From Taenia hydatigena (lineage: Eukaryota > Platyhelminthes > Cestoda > Cyclophyllidea > Taeniidae): a stretch of DNA of 64,000 nucleotides. The notes beneath the pieces are model-generated. The model had not been told where the DNA came from. It saw nothing but the letters and a program-made list of their open reading frames with translations, and ran no database searches. Made by a program: the position numbers and the translations under genes. Of the stretch, positions 49,497 to 60,900 are shown in pieces; position 1 is the first letter of the stretch, and every line of letters starts with the position of its first letter. The stretch lies in contig JADWOT020000001.1 of NCBI GenBank assembly GCA_036345935.2, forward strand, positions 4,070,715 to 4,134,714. The letters are read 5' to 3'.

Positions 49497-50140
49497 ATGA
49501 CCTCAGCGAAAAGCAGTTTGCTTGAGAGGATACAACCCGAACCCATTCAAACTACACATGACAATGGCAATGGACTTAATCACAGTCGAGGTCGACTGAG
49601 GCGCAGCAATCCCCACCGCACCTTCCAACCTGCCGTCTTTCAATACACTCTCTGCACCTCCTCTCCTGTTCAATTCCTCCTCGCAGTCGCTCCCCTCCTC
49701 CCCCTCAGCTCCCACTTTAGTCATGCTAACGACTCGAGCCCCGCAGGACATGCCGAGAACATCGACACCAAGCTAGCGCTCGACCACCTCCTCGCATCCC
49801 CACGCGCTCCTCACTCCCTTTCGAATAAACAACTGGTCGCCGCCTATTGCGAAGTTTGAACCACTACCACTCACCTGCCCGTTGGAAGAAACTGCTTCGC
49901 AGAGCAGACTCACGGAGTCGGCGAGCTAAGCCACCACCAAGACCTCCCACGACGGAACCCCAGTACCGTATTCCCACCTACGTCCCCATTCTTCGCGCTC
50001 CTTTCAACGCAACCACAAGACCACGGAAGGCAACAAACCCCCTGAAGTACAGCGACATGCCACGCCCCACCTGTCACCCATATCCCATCCCTGCTCACAA
50101 TCAAGCATTCAGGCCGATTACTCCTTCATCTGATGTCTGA
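49497..50140 (+). other. GC-rich core block of A3 with overlapping frames
   Basis: A 120-codon frame (49,497-49,859) overlaps by 13 bases a 97-codon frame (49,847-50,140) rich in Pro, Arg and Thr. The opposite strand carries an ATG-initiated 82-codon frame (49,751-49,503) and further frames (49,488-49,264; 49,421-49,197). A donor-like GAAAT|GTAAGTAAG follows near 50,190, after a short ATG frame beginning MKPRILQSISRK. The block is identical or nearly so in A4, so no codon-level test of selection is possible. Function and coding strand are unknown. Confidence 0.3.
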
Positions 50141-50545
50141 AATTAACTAACAATGAAACCAAGAATACTTCAATCTATCTCGCGGAAATGTAAGTAAGCA
50201 AGACCACTCAGCATCCTCAAAACGGAGGAGGCCACACCCACCCACTCCCCAGCCCCCAACCTCCGTAGGCCTACCTACCTACCTCATCGTCCATGTCGCC
50301 ATATTTTATGCTTGTCGCCCCTGCAAACTGAAATGGACACCCATTTGTGAGAGAAGGAAGTCCCAACAATGGCAAAAAGACCCCAATCAAGAATAAGAGA
50401 AGGAAGAGATAAATGGTGACAGCCTCGACAAGGCGACGCGGTAGAATGAGATATTGGTGGAGACGGCTCAATGAAAGATAGAGATGTTTCATCGCTGGAT
50501 TCGCCAAAGCCAGAAGAAACTCGCACGGACATTGGGTTAAGAATC

Positions 50546-50902
50546 CTATGAACACAGCCCTGAATGAAGAACAATTAGAATAAAGATGAGAAGTATAACG
50601 CTGAAACCGACAAGACCCTAAATCACAGAAAAACGGAGAAGGCATATTTAGGATTACCACTTACAGACAGAAGTCTAACGAAAAATCCAAGGCGACGAGC
50701 TGCTAATCGCCAGGATCCCATGGCTTTCACGTCGAGAGGAAATCCGTTGTATTGCATTATGTGTGTTTCAATAAACCAACTTTGAAAGTGGAACCTCACT
50801 TTTGACGGACCACGAGGGTGACGGGCTAAAATAAAGACGGAAAAAAGGAAAGTGGAGGAGGTGCTTTTCACCAACTTGGTCCTTTTCAATGCGTCGTTTT
50901 GA
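50546..50902 (-). CDS. Intron-containing gene candidate with hydrophobic C-terminal tail
   Basis: Three minus-strand segments join in frame through two short GT..AG introns. Exon 50,902-50,872 (31 nt, after an acceptor-like GAGGCAG) is followed by a 46-nt intron starting GTGAAAAG and ending in a pyrimidine run plus TTTTAG. Exon 50,825-50,665 (161 nt) carries ETHIMQYNGFPLDVKAMG and a basic AARRLGFFVRLLS. A 47-nt intron starts GTAAGTGG and ends TGTGATTTAG. The last exon, 50,617-50,546, encodes GLVGFSVILLIFILIVLHSG and a stop. The tail is long enough to cross a membrane and is preceded by Arg residues. A second acceptor at 50,559 would instead give a longer polar C terminus ending near 50,284. 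The 5' end is not found. No family recognised. In palindrome 1 only the last part survives. Confidence 0.45.
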
Positions 50903-51277
50903 CTGCCTCGTCAAGCCAACATCAGCCCATTAACATTTAGTATCAGTCCTCCATTATGGATCAAAAAGACATCCAGACCATAAAATTACGCCCAAAATGC
51001 TCGAGACACGTCCCTTAAGTCGCGTTTCAATTCTAACAAGGTGCAGTTTATGGATGTTTAAGAAGACTACGATCCATGCAAACCACCACCGCGCCTACAC
51101 GAGAAACTATTTAAACGTCACGTCTCAACTGCTCTGTTATTTTAAATAAATTTTGCAAAAGGAACAGTAGCACCACAGCAAACTCATGGAGTGCAAAGCA
51201 AGAAAAACAGAAATATGGGTTCTAGCTATCATATCCGATTAGCTCAGATAGAATCTACGACAGTTATTTCTTTTCAG

Positions 51278-51445
51278 ATTAAGAGCTTGCGCCGGTTAAG
51301 CTTCAAAAATCCAGCTGCACGTTTAGAAATGGAAAACCTCTTCCTCTCTTCAGAATCGAGCCGAGAATCGTCTCCAATCGTTATCACCGGTTTCTGCGAT
51401 AAGACTCATCCTGACATGCAGAGGAATCTACCCGCACCTATTTAA
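51278..51445 (+). CDS. Candidate terminal exon, plus strand
   Basis: After GTTATTTCTTTTCAG, a strong acceptor resembling the nematode TTTTCAG consensus, 55 codons are open to a TAA. They read as a basic then acidic/Ser-rich tail (segments KSLRRLSFKNPAARLEMENL and SSESSRESSPIVITGF). The exon starts at a codon boundary. Upstream exons were not found. A donor-like GAAAT|GTAAGTAAG at about 50,190 in A3 is in the right direction but does not join in frame directly. No family recognised. Confidence 0.33.
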   Translation: MKSLRRLSFKNPAARLEMENLFLSSESSRESSPIVITGFCDKTHPDMQRNLPAPI

Positions 51446-52429
51446 AATTACAAGGGTTGAAGCTTAGATGCCTGATAAATGTAAAGTATTCATATGTTCC
51501 CCACAAGTGATAAAGTTACACCCATCTCCATTCAAATATCAAGCAAAGAATGCGAAAAAAATACTGCCTCCATAGTAGCCCTATGTCCCAAAATCCCACC
51601 CAGTAGTCAGTAATCGTTAATGCACAGAACCACTAAGTTCCCAAACTTGCACCATAGTAAGGTCATCCGAAAAGGCAGACACTCAGGAAGACTTGACACT
51701 TCCTGCAGTCAACATTTAATACAACCTCTCCAGTCGTAATCAAGGAATGACCTTTTCCAAAAAGATGACAAACTGCCACAGATTCAGAAAAAATGACCAC
51801 AAAAGCCTACCAATATTTGCAAAAAGTACAACTGCATGCAGCACTAGTGCCAGCCCAAATGACGTTCTTCAAGTTTATTAGGATAAGCCTTTCCAAAACT
51901 GGACATCGACAATAAATTCCATAAAACTGACTACGCACCACCTTGTAATGCCCGAAATGTGCGCCAAACACCTACATCAGCTTACACTTCTGTGTATAAA
52001 GCTACGGGTAAAAGGATGAGAGGATATCGCAGGTAAGAAACCCACGCACCTTACGAATTTAAACGAAGCAAACCGAGGAATTGAGCCTAAACCAAGCCAA
52101 TGATAAGATGGGCTATATCAGTATACGACCTTCAGAGTGGTTTAAGCAGAGATAATTAAATGCTTAAAGTGTATTGCCTTTATGCACAATTAACAGGCCT
52201 AATTCCACTCGTGGATTAAATAAACACTTTTTTGACATATCGTGGTGCATTGTGAGTGCTAAAATGTGCACATTATTAGAAGTAAAAGTTTATTACCTGG
52301 ACAAGTAACTTATAAGTCAAATCATTTTTCGGTTTGGTTTTACCTTATTTTCCTAAATAACTTGCGCTATTTATACAAGCATGTACCTCACATAGGAGGT
52401 GTAGTGGCCCGAGACTTCCTTGAAGGCAA

Positions 52430-52639
52430 ATGAAGGCATACACTAGTGCAGAATGTGTATTCAATAAACAGAGGGAATGCGGCCGTTGGCATTTTCTCGA
52501 GGCCAGCCCAAGCGGCGAGGGTGACGTGGCTACACAAGTAACCGCAACCAGGCAGTCAGAACAAACAAAGTGGTACAGTAAGCTTAGACTTTACTTACAC
52601 TCATTTCGCATGCGACAGTTGTATGTTTTGGATTCGTGA
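52430..52639 (+). CDS. Unrecognised 69-codon frame
   Basis: ATG-initiated frame with mixed polar composition, containing CGRWHFLEASPSGEGD. A donor-like CAA|GTAACC at about 52,540 could end it early as a first exon. It occurs once in the window, so there is no comparison to support coding. Confidence 0.18.
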   Translation: MKAYTSAECVFNKQRECGRWHFLEASPSGEGDVATQVTATRQSEQTKWYSKLRLYLHSFRMRQLYVLDS

Positions 52640-53296
52640 TCGCGTTCCATGCTCCAGCAAAACATTTTGTCTTGTGTGCTCAAAATCTGACCTTCTCGCT
52701 TATTCGTCTTATGCCAAAAGTGCCATGAAGCACAATGCGATCGCACGTAGAGTTCATTTTACTTTTATTCTTATGTAATCTCGGGGAATTAAATGTCAGC
52801 ATTACTCTCTTGGAGAAGAAGTCCTGATGTTTTACTGATTTTACACTAGTCGATGTACTGCTGAGGCTCCACTTTAGTGTACATTTGTTAAGCTATGTGT
52901 TACCGTGAGTTATTTGGGTATTACCACGTTTATGATTGGCATCTCAAGAGGCAGAAAGTGGTTTAACCGACTTGGGATTTCCATTGCGAAAGGAATAAAA
53001 TAAATTTGCTGGCTTACAAGCACTCTTGTTCAGTCGCATCACTCTTGTGAATCTCGAAGCCTGGACATGTTACATCGCCAACTCTGTTATGCACGTCTTC
53101 GTTGTCCACCGCTTTTATCTAATTTCGACCATTCCTTCCTAGTCGTTTTGTGCTCACCCAACACATGTCGTAAGCGTTAAGCGGAATACCAACAGCAAGA
53201 AAGAAGGAAGATTGAATGCGAGCAATATATATTTAGCTAGATACATGTGTCAGGGTAGTGGCGATGGAAACGAGGTGTAACTTTGCAACACTCGAT

Positions 53297-53398
53297 AGTT
53301 AACTTGAGTCATTTGTGTGGGGGAGGGGTGAAGAGTCGTTGACGTTGGATGAATTATCGGAGTCAACGTGCGTCCACAGTGCGTCCTGCATCAAGTCG
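53297..53398 (-). pseudogene. 3' half of the C-unit frame
   Basis: On the minus strand this reads from within the conserved segment (PDLMQDALWTHV) through the Ser/Asn-rich tail to a stop, with His-to-Asp after THV. The start codon and first half are removed by the internal deletion ending at 53,398. Confidence 0.6.
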
Positions 53399-53408
53399 GT
53401 TGTTGTTT

Positions 53409-53445
53409 TGGTGGTGGCGGCGGTGGTGGTGGTGGTGGTGGTGGT
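53409..53445. repeat. TGG/CGG microsatellite in the C fragment
   Basis: About twelve TGG units interrupted by two CGG units. Same locus as 35,174-35,200 and 38,842-39,022. Confidence 0.85.
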
Positions 53446-53527
53446 TGTGCTGCAAATTCAACTCCATATGCAGAGTATATGTAAGGCGACTGTGGAATCC
53501 CACGACGATGATGAATGAATGGAACCA

Positions 53528-53769
53528 TATTTTGGGAAAACAGCAAGTAAATTTAATAATATCTAAGGTAGCGAAAGGAAAGTGTCACATCGACGGGACG
53601 TCAATGGAAAACATTTAAACGTGTTATCGGCAAATCATAGTGATCTCACTGCTCTCTAATGGAACCACCACCCCAGTGTGAGAGTTGCCACCACCCGAAA
53701 TGACGAAATGCCAAAAACAAAGTAAGGGATTCATTTCAGTAGGCTTGCGCGATCTGTTTTAAGATGATA
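53528..53769 (-). repeat. Isolated A-family fragment next to A4
   Basis: Matches 29,297-29,536 of A2, from ATTTTGGGAAAACAGC to GCGCGATCTGTTTTA. It is an outer piece of the A family, yet it lies directly against the inner end of A4 at 53,771 in head-to-tail arrangement. The same A sequence is also present at the outer end of A4, near 62,000-62,187. Confidence 0.85.
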
Positions 53770-54144
53770 TGGCCTCCTCCGTTTTGAGGATGCTGAGTGG
53801 TCTTGCTTACTTACATTTCCGCGAGATAGATTGAAGTATTCTTAGTTTCATTGTTAGTCAATTTCAGACATCAGATGAAGGAGTAATCGGCCTGAATGCT
53901 TGATTGTGAGCAGGGATGGGATATGGGTGACAGGTGGGGCGTGGCATGTCGCTGTACTTCAGGGGGTTTGTCGCCTTCCGTGGTCTTGTGGTTGCGTTGA
54001 AAGGGGCGCGAAGAATGGGGACGTAGGTGGGAATACGGTACTGGGGTTCCGTCGTGGGAGGTCTTGGTGGTGGCTTAGCTCGCCGACTCCGTGAGTCTGC
54101 TCTGCGAAGCAGTTTCTTCCAACGGGCAGGTGAGTGGTAGTGGT

Positions 54145-54507
54145 TCAAACTTCGCAATAGGCGGCGACCAGTTGTTTATTCGAAAGGGAGTGAGGAGCGC
54201 GTGGGGATGCGAGGAGGTGGTCGAGCGCTAGCTTGGTGTCGATGTTCTCGGCATGTCCTGCGGGGCTCGAGTCGTTAGCATGACTAAAGTGGGAGCTGAG
54301 GGGGAGGAGGGGAGCGACTGCGAGGAGGAATTGAACAGGAGAGGAGGTGCAGAGAGTGTATTGAAAGACGGCAGGTTGGAAGGTGCGGTGGGGATTGCTG
54401 CGCCTCAGTCGACCTCGACTGTGATTAAGTCCATTGCCATTGTCATGTGTAGTTTGAATGGGTTCGGGTTGTATCCTCTCAAGCAAACTGCTTTTCGCTG
54501 AGGTCAT
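54145..54507 (-). other. GC-rich core frame of A4
   Basis: A 120-codon frame identical in translation to 49,497-49,859. The overlapping 97-codon frame is at 53,864-54,157. Opposite-strand frames lie at 54,253-54,501, 54,516-54,740 and 54,583-54,807. Coding strand and function are unknown. Confidence 0.3.
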
Positions 54508-54923
54508 GTGCCTCTATGGCCTCTGAGCATCGAGCATTACGGTCCTTTATGGGGAGTGTTAATGCACCTCAACTGAGGCTAGGTGACGCAGTGGTTCACC
54601 ATTTGCATTTGTGCTTTCAGTTTTGGCTTTCTGGGTGCAGTTGCATCCCCCGGTCCATGGGGTTCCGACCTTTCAGTCTTTGTGCCGCGGAGAAATCGCT
54701 TCCGTGTGAGCGTGCTCAGCTACGTTTTGGAAATGACTGAGTGCAGTACTTCAATAGAAGCAGGGAATGAGCAGGCATCGAGATGCATTCATTTGGCTGA
54801 TAGTTGAGCGTTAATGCCACAGGCATAGGGGCCTTCTGCGGAGAGCTGTAGGTAAGAAGTCCCTGTATAGAGGAGCCGGGGGAGTATTGCGCTCTTCTAC
54901 AGATGTTTTAAGCCCTACGCTTT

Positions 54924-54939
54924 GTAAGTGGCCACTTAC
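54924..54939. repeat. Perfect 16-bp palindrome in A4
   Basis: GTAAGTGGCCACTTAC, the same site as in A2 and A3. Confidence 0.7.
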
Positions 54940-57900
54940 CGATACGAGGTGTTACCTCAATCGTATTGCCACAGTGACATTAAATTAAAAGTGCTTCTAG
55001 TTTGCTACTAAAAGCCACCATCGGGTAGGGACCACAGAGCCACAAAATGTAGGGGGTGGGGTCGCAATCCGCTCTTCTAGGTGAACAGCATGGGTTGCGG
55101 TATGGGAGGGTGCTATGCAGTCTCGAGCAATACAGGAGTGGTGGATACCTATCTAGAGACGCAGGTCACAAAGGGGAATTAAAGCGCAGCCCAATCAAGC
55201 AAACCAGATGCAGTCTTATCTACATGAAAAAGTAAAGATTGTTGGTGCCTGTTAGCAGATGGTTTCTATGCTCCATCTAGGTTAAGAAGGCAAGCGTGGT
55301 CGGAGGAGCGGAAACGGGGTAGAGAATTGGCATTCTGTGAGGTGTTTTGCTATCCAATTCATGTATCCTCTAGGTAGGAGCTCAATTTATGACTTTATAA
55401 AGGCAAATGGGTATTTTGTTGGAGTATTCAATTTCCATTGTCAAAGTTTAATGTTTATTTAGCTGTGCATTTGAACGCGCGTTCTTGAGTGGTCGTAATT
55501 GAGGCTATCCCTCAACACCGTGGTTATCTGACCATAATTTTCGTCTATTCACCCTACCCAGAATGGGTGATACCTTCAAAGGGGAAGCACTGAGGGCCCT
55601 TATTTCTTAGCTAGGCCTCTTTATTGAGCTCGAGCATTTTGCCATAAAGCATTTTTCCTGCTTTATTAAATTTCTGCAATCCACATAGTGACCTTGGTAA
55701 TCACTTCTCTACTGGCCTTCAGATGCAGAATTACCCTACTGTGCCTCGCGTCCAACAACTTTCCGAAGCTGTTAAAGTATGTGAGTGATTGTGCTCACCG
55801 TCACTATGGTATAAACAATCATATGCCAAACATCGTCACACCGTAGGCCATGTGCCCACCTGGGGTGCGAAGTTAGGCATTCTGTGGCCTAGTCGGATGC
55901 CAACAGGAAGTACTACCTAAGCTATGAGCTGTCGCATAACCACGGCCGGGGTTTTAGTCCTCACCCACGTCTTCGGAGCCTTAACAGCAGCAACTGGGAC
56001 AGCCTCCTACTGACCTTCTACACAAGCCATCACAGTATGAGCTGTATCTGAGGTTAATTGCAAACACGAGTATTTTAGGATAGGTTGCTGCGTATTTGGT
56101 CGCGAGAAACGTGGTGCTTCGCCACACATTAAGCCATACGCATGCACGCGGTATCGCAATTACCTATTGCTATCCTGCCTAACGGTGCTTGAATTGAAGC
56201 TATCGACGATAGGTGCGACAGCAACTGGTGGTAGTCAAGGACCACCAATGTCCCCGAACGCTGCGCGGTTCAGTGGTGTCGAGGCAACACCTCTCATAGA
56301 TGTTAGTGGTAATTAAGCTTGGAGTAAATACGGAGTCAGATAAAGGAATGAACAACAGTGCATATTTTTGTACCATTCATGTATCGAAGGCCGTGCCATC
56401 TCTCAACTTGGACAAGTTTCCTTGTGAGTGCACACATCTGACCACCTTCTTGGCAGGAAGCACTTCCATGTTTGAAATCACTCACTTCAAATGCAACGTC
56501 CACCAAGATTACTTGACATGGTTCTTGGTCTTTGCATCATCATAATCAGCGGCAGCAAAACTGCATCTTCTGCTCTTCTGACGTAGATATTTGACTTCAA
56601 TCTCAAGATAGATATTCGCTCTGATGAGTAACTTTTCTTAGGATTGAATAAAACTGCCATTGTCTAATATTCAAGGTTCTTTCCCTTTTGCTGTATAGTC
56701 TAGGCATGACTCCCTTTCGTACATTCAAACATCTCTAAGTGCACTCACCAAAGCTGTGTAGAGGCTTTTTTTAGTGCCATTATCTACCTTTGTAGTTATT
56801 TCTCTCTCGCTCCCCTTCTCTTTATTACTTCCCACTATCAAATTTCCTTAATGGCATTAACTGATTTTAATCTGAGCGTTTACTATTCAATTTTCTACGT
56901 GAAGGGGTGCTTTAGATATTTGAGGGAGGCGACTTGTTGTTTTGAGACGTGCCCAATTGTCATTAATCACCAATACAAATGGCATACTCGGCAACACCTG
57001 CATCGTATGTGGTCGTTAGTTTATAGTGAGTCCAAAACTCGACTGAAGCATCCATCAAGCGTAAGCTTGAAGTTACGGGCCCTCATGTGGACACTCTCTA
57101 TTGACCGAATACGGAAGCAACTGTTCGAACATACTGTGCATGGACACGTTCTGTCTGAGCTACAATCGTGAAGTAGACTTCCTTAATTAAAATAAATGAA
57201 AAATCCTCCCTTGGTGAGTGATTGAGGACCAATTGTAGCAAATTCGGCCCATTTGTAAAATGGAGTAATTCAATCGGTGTAACCCAAGATCTTTTATATT
57301 CAGCTATAGCTGTTGGTGCGAGCAACGAAATTTCTGTCAATATCAAGCGGTTCAAAAGTGGGTAATGTCAATCAGTACCTTTAGCTTGAAGCGCTAAGTC
57401 TTTATTTTTCACCTATATGGACAAATTACGCATGCGGCTCCTAATACTGAGACTGGCATCGCTAGACGCCTGGGAGATCCAAAATATTCGTAACATGATA
57501 TAACTTTTTCCTTTATAAATGGCTTTGAGCATTCCCTAGGTAGTCGTTTGACCGCCATGCGAACTTCTCATGAACTTCGGTGCTGTCGGATCTGTGGTAT
57601 TCCTTAAGCCACTGCCAATTCCTTATCACTGTTCCACTGAGTGGTAAATTACATTCAAAATGAGAAAAAGAGATGGAAACACAGGTGTCAACAGAAGTTA
57701 GCTTAAGAGAAAGGACATGGATAATCATATTGACCACGCGTCAAGAAGTGGTGAGGGGTAGATTTTCAGAACGGAGTTTCTGAATCTTAAAAGAGGCCAC
57801 GTCGGTCCCTTTGGTACAAATACGAAGCGCCGGCGATGATGGTTATTAAGGAAAATCCTACTGGCAACTGTTATAAGTGGGAATTTGTCCAGTGCTTCCA

Positions 57901-60900
57901 AGGTCTGTTGTGCCCTACTAACATTGTTTGTGTCTCTCATTACAGGAAAATTATTTTACTTTACTTTTATCCAAGCACCAGTCTTCCTGGTGGTTCCTAT
58001 CACTGTTGGCGCAACACAGAAATCATATCCTGGTCCTATCCAAGCTCAGGCTGCTGCTTGAGCTAAATTTTAAGAGTCTTTTACGAGTGCATTTCTAGTG
58101 GTTGGTTGAACTTGCCCATAGGGCGACTACTTGAGTGTCTGAGATGCAGCTACCGTGGGTAAGAAACAGTTGATAGGGTGCTTGCGAGAATGGCAAATGA
58201 GATGGAGACTTGTCAATACTTTGCAACGCTCCCAGTAGATTCAGGCAATTTATCGTCTTTTCCGCTCGCTCGCTCTCTTGCTTGAGCTCGTTCATATTGT
58301 CTCTGTGCTTACTCGCGTTCCTCACACAACAGTGGACACAGGTGCTGAAGTCTCCGCCTCCGTACTTTGTGGTCGTGTGTAGCATATGAACCAGACCCTA
58401 CAAGTATCACAACTTCAGTCCACAATTGATAAGCTTAGGATTGCTCCCCTTTGTCGACTAACTCAAAGAATCCCATAACTTTAGCAGAGTTGAATTAACT
58501 GCCTAAGGAACGCACAGCTCAACTCGCAGCATCAAAAGACAATCGAAATTTGCTGGCGAAAGAGGATGAACCGAGAGTGGAGAAGAACGACAACACAAAG
58601 AAATCTTGAAGGTAACTGAAGTCGTTGCATTTCGTGGATTTTTGGGTGCAATTAAATTAATCACCATTGGAATATGTAGAAAGGGGAAGAAAACCACGTT
58701 GCGTCATGTCCAACAAAATTCAACTGGTATCTAGGATCGGACTTCGCTTGCTCCCTTGCTTCTCCTCTCATTTGGCGAATGCGTATGATGTAATCTAATT
58801 GAGACAAGGTTCTTTGGCATTTTCTAATACAGTTTCGATTCCGATTTCATTGATACAGCTGCACGGTGTTGTCCTAATGAGTAGTCGCCATCTATCGGTC
58901 TTTCTGTGCATCCGTATGCTCCATACCTTATGGAAGAACAAATGAGCAAAGTATATTGATAGAAGTGCTGGGTGAGTAGACAACGAGCCTCATTTATTTG
59001 GCATAGGCCACCAGGTCCACAGCTAGCATAATCCCTACATCATAAAAATGGGATGGTAACCGGATCATGGAGCATGGGATGGTCTTCAACGTTCTTTGCG
59101 TAGGGAAAATATTAGGCTTCACGCTGTAGACACTCCCTTACTTCGTGTGCCTCTACTGTCCCGTTTTCATTTTATTTGTCACGAGGTAGTCGACTAATAC
59201 ATGAGTAGCTAGTGGACAGGCGGATAAATTATGCAAGATTTTGCTATTCAGATGGGGAAATAAGCGTAATGCATCATGAAGCTTTCAGCAGATTCATTTA
59301 CGCAACTGCATTGTGGACATTCGTCAGTCTAACGCAACACACAACTTTATCTCAGTGGTCCCATCATTTCAATTTGATAGCATTTTAATGTTGACTTGTG
59401 CACAGTCCAATTTAGAAAGTAGGCTCTTTGCAACTCTAATTAAAGCTGGTTGGCTTCCATAAGCCCTCATATGCAAACCTCCTTATTGTTAGTCGTCTAC
59501 GGCAGATACTCTCTTTTTGTTGTCGGATTTCTACTTTTAGGACAGCAAAGTTGGTAGCGTTGTTCATTTGGACGGATACCGCTTGCATCTATCATAAATG
59601 CACCTCACAGACCGTTTTAAGGTGCATTTTAGCATCCAAAATCAAAGAATGGTTTAACAAGTCTGTTCTCACATTCAAAGGATGAGTTATTAAACACTTG
59701 TTGCATGACCCGCACCAGGCAGTAGAATTCGCTTACCATTTAACTGTCCAATGGCTCAACTATCTTCGTCACACTCGACCACGGGCTCATTGCGACAATC
59801 TGAAAGGTTGGCTGTGCTCCTCCTCCGTTCAACTTCAGGCCTGTAGATTGAAGGGGTTCAATGACTATTCTATAATGCGAAGTCTGCTAGAATCCGAGTA
59901 CGGTGGGTCTTCCAGATGTTACGCTCAATATCTTCTTAAATACCCAATACAAGTTATCGCCTTGTGTTTATGTGACTGGCTTATTCCATTTAATTTACAC
60001 ACAAGAAAGTAGTGTTTGTGAATGGGAGCTGAGTTTTCAATCATAGAGGCAATAGCTGACAATGAGGTAGAGACATCGATGCAGACATCCGGTGGGTGGA
60101 GCATGTGACACGGCGTTTGTGGACGATAAGACGGACTGACAAATGGGCAATGTCAGAGGCTGTACGGGGTAATTTCCAATGCTTTCAGGAGAAAGGAACT
60201 AAATCGTCTCGTTCTGTCATGCTAGACGCACAACAGCAAAGGTATTTGGTCCTAAAATATGAAAAAGAAGCATTGTCTGGGTTTGTCGGAGCCCTCACAA
60301 TGCATTGACAGTGGTTTGATACCACTAGGAGTAGAATTCCAGGAACCGATGTTGCGAGAATTCACGTTGCTTTTGCAAATGTTCACCTGATCCTCTCCTT
60401 CTACAAAATCCTTAATTACGTACCTTTGTCGATTAGTCATTGACTTGAATCGGAACATACCCAAGTAGCACGAGGTGGGTTTGATGGCTGGTCATTTAAG
60501 AAGCATGCATGAATCATGTGTGGTTGGTTTGCCAGCGCATCCTTCCGAAGCCTCATTTGGCATCTCTAAATGCCTCGACTGCCATATCACCTTGTGGTGA
60601 GATTTATTTGGAGATAGAGACTCCCATTTATCGTAGTATGAGATTGTGCTTGAGGGCGGACCAAAACGCGTCTTCGCCACTCGGTTGATTCAGTCGGCAC
60701 ATCTGCTAGTGTCAGGTTCATCTTGAGTTTATAGTGAGTGATCTATCAGAGGATTGTTTCTGGCACGTTCTCATTTGTAGCCGCCAAAGTAGAACCTTTT
60801 AAAGGAATTGGATGCGAATGCCTTTATAATATTGTAGACATCCACAGCAAACGGAAATTTTCTATGCCATAGTCACTGGACTTCAGCTAATGCTAGCGTC

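Larger units (their letters stand above)
43371..50233 (+). repeat. A-family arm A3, left arm of palindrome 2
   Basis: Direct copy of about 14,346-21,239 of A1, so it lacks the outer 2.3 kb of the family, including the terminal hairpin. It shares a deletion of about 50 bp near 44,543 with A4. In contrast it shares with A2, not A4, a 16-bp insertion near 46,757 and absence of 13 bp near 47,850. The innermost kilobase is almost identical to A4, while differences are more frequent further out (for example around 48,780-48,925). Confidence 0.9.
53145..53520 (-). repeat. Deleted C-family fragment
   Basis: Matches about 38,341-38,600 and then, after a deletion of roughly 240 bp, the microsatellite flank near 39,020-39,110. 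It keeps the 3' half of the C-unit frame (stop near 53,299) up to 53,398 and then jumps to a TGG/CGG microsatellite at 53,409-53,445, followed by ATGGAGTTG-like sequence on the minus strand. The promoter boxes are missing, so the C unit is broken here. Confidence 0.8.
50234..53770. other. Spacer of palindrome 2
   Basis: The first 430 bp (to about 50,660) repeat the palindrome 1 spacer in direct orientation. Next comes single-copy sequence (50,661-53,144) with two exon-bearing gene candidates entered separately. From 51,446 to 52,429 and from 52,640 to 53,144 I see no recognisable feature. The last 625 bp are repeat scraps: a C fragment (53,145-53,520) and an A fragment (53,528-53,769). The spacer is about seven times longer than that of palindrome 1. 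Confidence 0.7.
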
